From assembly GCA_016713335.1 (NCBI GenBank), contig JADJPH010000008.1, positions 99,812 through 163,811 of the forward strand: a stretch of 64,000 nt of DNA, in the 5' to 3' direction. The translations under genes and the position numbers were made by a program. The DNA comes from Candidatus Fredericiella danica (lineage in GTDB: Bacteria; Chloroflexota; Anaerolineae; Caldilineales; Caldilineaceae). Of the stretch, positions 59,480 to 64,000 are shown piece by piece; position 1 is the first letter of the stretch; the number at the start of each line of letters is the position of its first letter. Under the pieces are notes generated by a model, which was not told the origin of the DNA, made no database searches, and saw only the letters and a program-made list of their open reading frames with translations.

Positions 59480-60631
59480 ATGATTACACACAGCAAACAA
59501 ATTGAAACCAAAGTAAAGCCTGGTCGTCTGCACTGGCCGCGCATCATTGCCATGTCGTTGATGGCCCTGGCCCTGATGGCGCTTCTCAGTGGTTGTGCGG
59601 CAAATACCGCCAATCTGCAGACCCTTGCGCCCGCTTCAACCGCAGGCATTCCTACCGCATTGGGTACGGCCATTCAACCGCTATCTGCCTATGCTGCGCC
59701 GATCCCAACGGCAACGCCAACACCGCCACCACCCGGCAAGAAGCAGTTCGCCACAGTCGCAACACAGGGGACGCGCGTCAACCTACGTAGCGGTCCAGGA
59801 ACAAACTTCGATATCATCACCAAAGCCAATCCAGGCGCTGCGTTTGAATACGTAGGCACCAACAACGGCTGAGTCCAGGTGGTAGTGACTGCAGCCCAGG
59901 TTACCGCCACGCAGGCAACGACTGCCACGCAGGCGATCACCCAGACGACGGCGCCGACGCGGGCCGCATGGGTCTCTTCCGAGTTGGTGCGCATTGGCGC
60001 CGAAGGCGAAGTTCCGGTGACGGTGGACGAAGACCCACTCTTGCCGTCCGACCTCACAGCCAATTGGAGTGCGGATTGGGTGTGCCGGTCGACACCTGCG
60101 GAACGCTGCAATCTGCAGGGCAAGACCAACTGCACTGCCGAAGTAATTGCGGCGGTGACACGTCCTGTAAACGGTACTTTGCTGCCTGTGGAACTCAAGG
60201 GAACCTGGGACGACGAGGCTTGCGGCGCCACCGAAGTCTGGACGCAGCAGGTCGATCAGTTCAACGGCAAAGAAGCAGGCGGCGACGGTGACAACGACTT
60301 TACATCGAACTACTGGGCAGGTGTGCAGCCCGGCGACGCCAATGGCGTGCTGCCCCTCGATGACAAGCGTGGAGTCATGGTCTATTGCTCCGGACCGCAT
60401 CAGCAGGAGATCCCGGGTCTGGATGGTTGGGCGCTCGTGCAAGAGGGCTACACCTGCCACGACGTGAAGACCGGCATGCTGGTCTATATTTCATTCACCA
60501 GCAAATATCTCTTCACCGGCACATTAGACGGCAAAGACTACGAGAAAGCCTTCTTTGGCGATGTCACAAAGTTGGAGCAGAAGTTGACGGACACGAACGC
60601 CGGTCTGGCCTACGTAGAGGCAAAGCAGTAA
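59480..60631 (+). CDS. SH3b-containing lipoprotein with an in-frame TGA at a Trp position
   Basis: A frame of 383 codons carrying one internal stop. Long signal (IIAMSLMALALMALLSGCAA) with lipobox LLSGC, Pro/Thr linker (IPTATPTPPPPG), then an SH3b start GTRVNLRSGPGTNFDIITK. At 59870-59872 a TGA replaces the Trp expected in the NNGW-VQV strand, and the same frame continues VVVTAAQVTATQ ... AWVSSELVRIG. The second half has four or more cysteines (CRSTPAERCN, KTNCTAEV, DEACGATEVW, YCSGPHQ, YTCHD) and is unknown. TGG to TGA by one base is the simplest cause. Ends before a terminator. Confidence 0.75.
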
Positions 60632-60655
60632 GCCGCTCACAATCTATCCTGTGGT

Positions 60656-60690
60656 AAACGGCGACTGGTTGGTTTCAGTCGCCGTTTTTT
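60656..60690 (+). terminator. Intrinsic terminator after the SH3b lipoprotein
   Basis: AAACGGCGACTG (60656-60667) pairs with CAGTCGCCGTTT (60676-60687), loop of eight bases, T-run to 60690. It overlaps the last codons of the convergent mevalonate kinase gene. Confidence 0.88.
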
Positions 60691-61633
60691 GTTGTGACCG
60701 GAGCAACCTTGTCGACCACCGTCGCCAGAACGGCGGCAGCGCCGGCTGCGAGCAGCGCCGCCTGCACGCGGTTGACCTGTGCAGGCGTGACAAGGGCAAT
60801 CACATTACCCCCGCGACCGCCGCCGCTCAGTTTGGCGCCAAGCGCACCGGCCCCGCGTGCGGCGAGAATCAGTTTCTCTAGCGGGGCAGAGCTAACGCCG
60901 AGCGCGGCCAAAAGTTGCTGATTCGCATCCATCAACCGGCCCAGGTCCTCCCATGCGGCGGCTTGAATCGCCGTCCGCGCCGTGCGGACGAGGTCAGCAA
61001 TTTCGTCAAACCAGCCATCATAGCGCTGGGGATCGCTTTCCCAGCCGCGACGCACATCGCCCACAGTCTCTTTGGTGGGGCTGCGGATGCCGCTATCTGC
61101 GATCACAAGCAAAAATGGCGCGGGTGGGGCAAAGGATTCCGGGGCTTGACCCTTCACAAACCAGATCGGTTCGCCATAGGCAATGACCGTATTGTCGATG
61201 CCGCTGGGTGTGCCATGATAGATGCGTTCGCTCTCATAGACAATCTTGCTTACAACGGCGGGGGGCCGGCTGCCCGGTCTGGGCAAACAGCGCACGCACC
61301 AGGGCGGTGCTGAGCGCCGCCACTGCCAAGCCCACTGGCAATCGGAATCAGCTGCGCAACTCAACCTGCCAATCGGGAGGCGTGACGTAGCCAAGTTGTT
61401 CGAGCGCCAGCCGCGTCACCAGGGCCAACGGTTGGCCGGGGGACGCGGCCGCCCAGCAGGATTCGCTCGCCGGTGTCATGGGCCACGATCTGAAAGCCAC
61501 TGCCAATCTCACCGGCATTGACTTCTGCCGTCGCCGTTACCTGCCACACCGGCGCGGCAATGGCGGGTTTGCCGTAAACGACGGCATGTTCGCCAACAAG
61601 AATCACTTTCCCCGGCGCAACTGCACTAATCAT
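60675..61633 (-). CDS. Mevalonate kinase (GHMP family), at least two frame breaks
   Basis: Phosphorylates mevalonate in isoprenoid synthesis. ATG 61633 opens MISAVAPGKVILVGEHAVVY, the mevalonate-kinase form of GHMP motif 1. Between about 61450 and 61220 the frame changes at least twice; the glycine-rich ATP motif (IPIASGLGSGAA-like) can be read only across frames there. The C-terminal part is clean: SERIYHGTPSGIDNTV (catalytic Asp) and GAKLSGGGRGGNVIAL (motif 3). The overall length, about 319, fits. Overlaps the NUDIX gene by eight bases. Supports a mevalonate rather than MEP route. Confidence 0.85.
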
Positions 61634-62081
61634 ACGTGACCCCGCGAATCAGATCGGCTACCGCATAGGGGAAGAGCGGCACACCCCGGGCCGCCAGATC
61701 ATCAACCTGCACCCACTCGGCGACATACTCGTCGCCGTTGTCTTCCTTCACCGGAAAGAAGTCGCGCTTGTACAGACCAGGGTCTTCAAAACGCACCAGC
61801 CACTGAAACACCACTTCATGATAGGGTCGATCATTGTGATGAAAGAGATTCTCGATAACGCCCAGCAGGCGTTCGAGTTGCACGGGATGGCCCAGTTCTT
61901 CCACCATCTCGCGCTGGATCGCGGCGCCGGACTCCTCGCCAAATTCAACACCGCCGCCTGGCGACCGGTAGAAATGACCGCTTGCCAGCCGCGCATACGG
62001 ATAACGGATGGCGAGCATGGCGTGGTCAGCCGGTCGCAAAATGACCGCCAGCGAAATCACTCGAATGCGGCCCTCAGCCAT
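61626..62081 (-). CDS. NUDIX hydrolase
   Basis: 151 residues. Nudix box GGGVEFGEESGAAIQREMVE followed by ELG fits G-x5-E-x7-RE-U-x-EE-x-G-U exactly. Short YRSPGGG lead and C-terminal WVQVDDLAARGVPLFPYAV. Hydrolyses a nucleoside-diphosphate derivative; substrate unknown. It overlaps mevalonate kinase at one end and GDPD at the other by eight bases each, so all three are co-translated. Confidence 0.9.
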   Translation of the reverse strand: MAEGRIRVISLAVILRPADHAMLAIRYPYARLASGHFYRSPGGGVEFGEESGAAIQREMVEELGHPVQLERLLGVIENLFHHNDRPYHEVVFQWLVRFEDPGLYKRDFFPVKEDNGDEYVAEWVQVDDLAARGVPLFPYAVADLIRGVTYD

Positions 62082-62818
62082 GTTGACCTCCCAGTCCGGC
62101 GATGATCTTGTCAGGTAAATCTGTCATAATGACATCGACGCCGAGTTCGGCCAACCGCACCGCGTCCGCCACGGCGTTTACCGTCCAGACATTCACATTG
62201 GCGCCGATCTTGCGCGCCCAGGTCATGTACGCCTCGTCAACTAAGACGTAATCCGGATGCTGTGCTTCGGGGTGCATCGGTGGCCCGGCCCAAATTGGGC
62301 GGAACAACGCAGGCATCTCAGCGTCATAGAGGAACCCAAGTGCGATGCGTGGGTCGAGGGCGCGCACTTTGATCAAGGTAATGGGGTTGAAACTCGACAC
62401 AATGACCTGCTCATAGAGCGCACGGCGCCGAATGAATGCTGCGACGCCATCTGAGGCATCGCGGGCGTAGACATCCTCACTCTTGATCTCGATGTTGACA
62501 CGGCAGCGGTTGCCCACCAGATCAAAGACTTCTGCCAGTGTCGGGATGCGGACGCCTGCGAATTGTGGGCCAAAGTGGCTGCCGGCATCCAGCACAGCGA
62601 GTTCTGTGCGGGTCATGGACGCCACGCGCCCCCTGCCATTGGTGGTCTTCTCAACCGTGAAGTCGTGGATCACAACCAGTTCGCCGTCTGGCAGTCAGAT
62701 GGACGTCGAGTTCAATGCCGGCGACCCCCATGGCAAGGGCGGCGGCAAAGGCAGGCAAGGTGTTTTCCGGCGCAACGCAACGAGCGCCGCGGTGTGCAAA
62801 GATTTGAGGAGTGCCCAT
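62074..62818 (-). CDS. Glycerophosphodiester phosphodiesterase (frame broken near 62695)
   Basis: About 247 residues, no signal peptide, so cytosolic. ATG 62818: MGTPQIFAHRGARCVAPENT carries the catalytic HRG and the E of APENT; IELDVHLT supplies the metal ligands. The frame then shifts by one extra A near 62695 into VIHDFTVEKTTNG (second His), followed by VNIEIKSEDVY, VIVSSFNPITL, NVNVWTVNAVADAV and DVIMTDLPDKI. Hydrolyses glycerophosphodiesters to G3P and alcohol. 10 bases after the Mrr-like gene. Confidence 0.9.
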
Positions 62819-62828
62819 GGAGATCAGC

Positions 62829-63482
62829 CTATGCGGGTGAAGCCAGTTCGAGTAGGCGCCGCCCGTCGATCAAGGTCAACGGTTTGCCTTGCGCCCACTT
62901 TCTGGCGGCGGAACTGATTTCGCCGGTGGTAACGAGAAAGCCGTGCGCAGCCTGGATATGTTGCATCGTGCCCATCAGATCACGCACCACCTCTTCGCCC
63001 ACCGTGCCTTGATAACGCTTACATTGCACCACCGCCTGGTTGCCGCTGCGATCGGTGATGAGGACGTCAATGCCGTTGTCCTTCACGTCGGGTGTGTTCA
63101 CCACCGCATAACCCATCGCCGCAAACAGATCCTGGGCAACAAATTCCTCGAATTCGGACGGTGTCAGCGCCAGCAGATCCTCAATCCGCAGACGAGGCTG
63201 TCTAACACGCGGTGTCACACCGGTCCGGCGGCCGCGCCACCAACTGGCGCCACGGCGGAACCAGCCAACGGCGACGATGACGCCAAAGACAAAGGCCAGA
63301 ATGACGAGCAGCAGGCTGACCGGATCGGACAGATCCACCCCTCGCGTCCACAGTTGCCATCCCAGGGCAACATAGACGAGCAACCATGCACCTGTCGCCA
63401 ACAGCAACAGCCACAACCGGGAACGGGGTGTGGCGTCGAGTTGGCCGGCCGGCCGATCAGAGGCAAAAACGTGGTGCGCCAT
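62829..63482 (-). CDS. Membrane-anchored Mrr-like restriction endonuclease-fold protein
   Basis: 217 residues. Two N-terminal TM helices (LWLLLLATGAWLLVYVALGW, SLLLVILAFVFGVIVAVGWF), a basic linker, then an Mrr_cat domain with LTPSEFEEFVAQDLFAAMGY, DNGIDVLITDRSGNQAVVQC and KRYQG. The PD-(D/E)xK site is present as E, D (GIDV) and Q-x-K (VQCKRY). Such proteins are usually assigned to defence or DNA repair at the membrane, but without a partner gene the role is open. Starts a minus-strand run with GDPD, NUDIX and mevalonate kinase. Confidence 0.82.
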   Translation of the reverse strand: MAHHVFASDRPAGQLDATPRSRLWLLLLATGAWLLVYVALGWQLWTRGVDLSDPVSLLLVILAFVFGVIVAVGWFRRGASWWRGRRTGVTPRVRQPRLRIEDLLALTPSEFEEFVAQDLFAAMGYAVVNTPDVKDNGIDVLITDRSGNQAVVQCKRYQGTVGEEVVRDLMGTMQHIQAAHGFLVTTGEISSAARKWAQGKPLTLIDGRRLLELASPA

Positions 63483-63514
63483 AGGTTCCGATGATATCTA
63501 GGCGTGGCAGCCTT

Positions 63515-63913
63515 TTACTTGAATAGCCAGCCCAGCACGCCCTTTTTCTTCTTGGGCGGCGGCGTCCACGCCGGCTCGGGTTCGAGGTCGAGGTCTTCCT
63601 CTTCTTCGATCACGCCGAGCATTCGCTTGAGATCGTCCGTCATCATCATCGGCGTCCATGGCGGCGTCCACACGATTTCGATATCGACGTGAGAAGCGCC
63701 GGCTTTGCGCAGGAACAGGTCGACAGATTCAAGAATCTGTGGACCCATCGGACAATGCGGCGTCGTGAGGGTCATGGTGACCTTCACCTGATTCTCCGGG
63801 ACGACTTCTACGCCGTAGATCAGACCCAGGTCTACGATATTTTGATAGAGTTCAGGATCGATGACGTTGCGCAGCGCGGTCCAGCACTCGTCGATTGTGA
63901 GATTTTGTGACAT
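63515..63913 (-). CDS. MIP18/DUF59-family Fe-S assembly protein (SufT/PaaD-like)
   Basis: 132 residues from ATG 63913 (an ATG at 63922 would add three). ALRNVIDPELYQNIVDLGLI and TMTLTTPHCPMGPQI (the conserved Cys) and VWTPPWTP are the family hallmarks. These proteins help mature iron-sulphur proteins. The C-terminus is unusual: an acidic stretch (IEEEEDLDLEPEP), then Pro and a four-Lys patch with a WLFK end. No suf genes nearby in the window. Confidence 0.88.
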   Translation of the reverse strand: MSQNLTIDECWTALRNVIDPELYQNIVDLGLIYGVEVVPENQVKVTMTLTTPHCPMGPQILESVDLFLRKAGASHVDIEIVWTPPWTPMMMTDDLKRMLGVIEEEEDLDLEPEPAWTPPPKKKKGVLGWLFK

Positions 63914-63937
63914 GGCATTCATTCTACAACAAAAAAA

Positions 63938-64000
63938 GAGATTGAGAGATTCGGGATCCGGGGGGTGAGCCCTCGAAAGATCCATGTATCTCTCAATCTC
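63938..64000. repeat. Inverted repeat with 13-bp perfect arms at the window edge
   Basis: GAGATTGAGAGAT (63938-63950) and its complement ATCTCTCAATCTC (63988-64000) flank 37 bases. The right arm may continue outside. It lies in the leader of the MIP18 gene, as a potential hairpin, or marks the start of a TCTCAAT-type tandem array. Confidence 0.75.

Overview
The window is about 60% GC, gene-dense bacterial DNA. It most likely comes from a Chloroflexota (Anaerolineae/Caldilinea-like) genome. This is inferred from secreted proteins rich in Pro/Thr linkers (TPTPTAT...), an MshA-like glycosyltransferase, a mevalonate kinase, an ADP-forming acyl-CoA synthetase fused to GNAT, lipobox proteins, and Gram-positive-style promoters with a GAAC-N4-GTTC SOS box. 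No rRNA, tRNA, CRISPR array, transposase or phage gene was recognised.

Layout. 1-4.6 kb: start of a PIG-L deacetylase, an MshA-like glycosyltransferase, a HAD hydrolase, a small unknown protein and a HerA-type ATPase. 4.7-9 kb: a VOC protein behind an SOS-type promoter, then a 2-oxoacid dehydrogenase operon (E1alpha, E1beta, E2; no E3) on the minus strand. 9.2-18.2 kb: plus-strand metabolic genes (PLP lyase, GalT, methyltransferase, M20 peptidase), a GAF hybrid histidine kinase and a Pat-like acyl-CoA synthetase/GNAT. 18.2-25 kb: a secreted SH3/TolB protein, a cysteine-poor thioredoxin-fold protein and a MacAB-like ABC exporter. 25-30.5 kb: a NarL-type two-component pair, a membrane glycosyltransferase and a lipoprotein. 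31-38.5 kb: a giant secreted DUF2341/lectin-like protein with about 2.3 kb of Pro-Thr repeats. 38.6-44.1 kb: small accessory enzymes. 44.2-45.6 kb: a repeat island with a SWIM-protein remnant.

45.6-52.2 kb is the minus-strand rpmH-rnpA-yidD-yidC-jag-(pfkB)-parA-parB-(Gfo/Idh) cluster, driven by a near-consensus promoter. This is the classic origin-proximal block, but no dnaA lies on its rpmH side within the window. 52.3-60.6 kb: a membrane protein, priA, an HTH regulator and a set of envelope proteins. 60.7-64 kb: mevalonate kinase, NUDIX, GDPD, an Mrr-like membrane nuclease and a MIP18/SufT protein.

The main caveat is reading-frame integrity. About 20 genes, including housekeeping ones (priA, parA, jag, herA, the E2 gene), are interrupted by single-base-type frame shifts, and two genes carry a single in-frame stop. 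Several breaks sit in homopolymers. This looks like an uncorrected draft consensus rather than decay, so the broken genes are given as whole loci with approximate break points. The most interesting non-gene signals are the related 7-8 bp GAGACA tandem arrays placed against start and stop codons, the SOS box inside the VOC promoter, and the duplicated lectin-like domain pairs around the Pro-Thr repeat.
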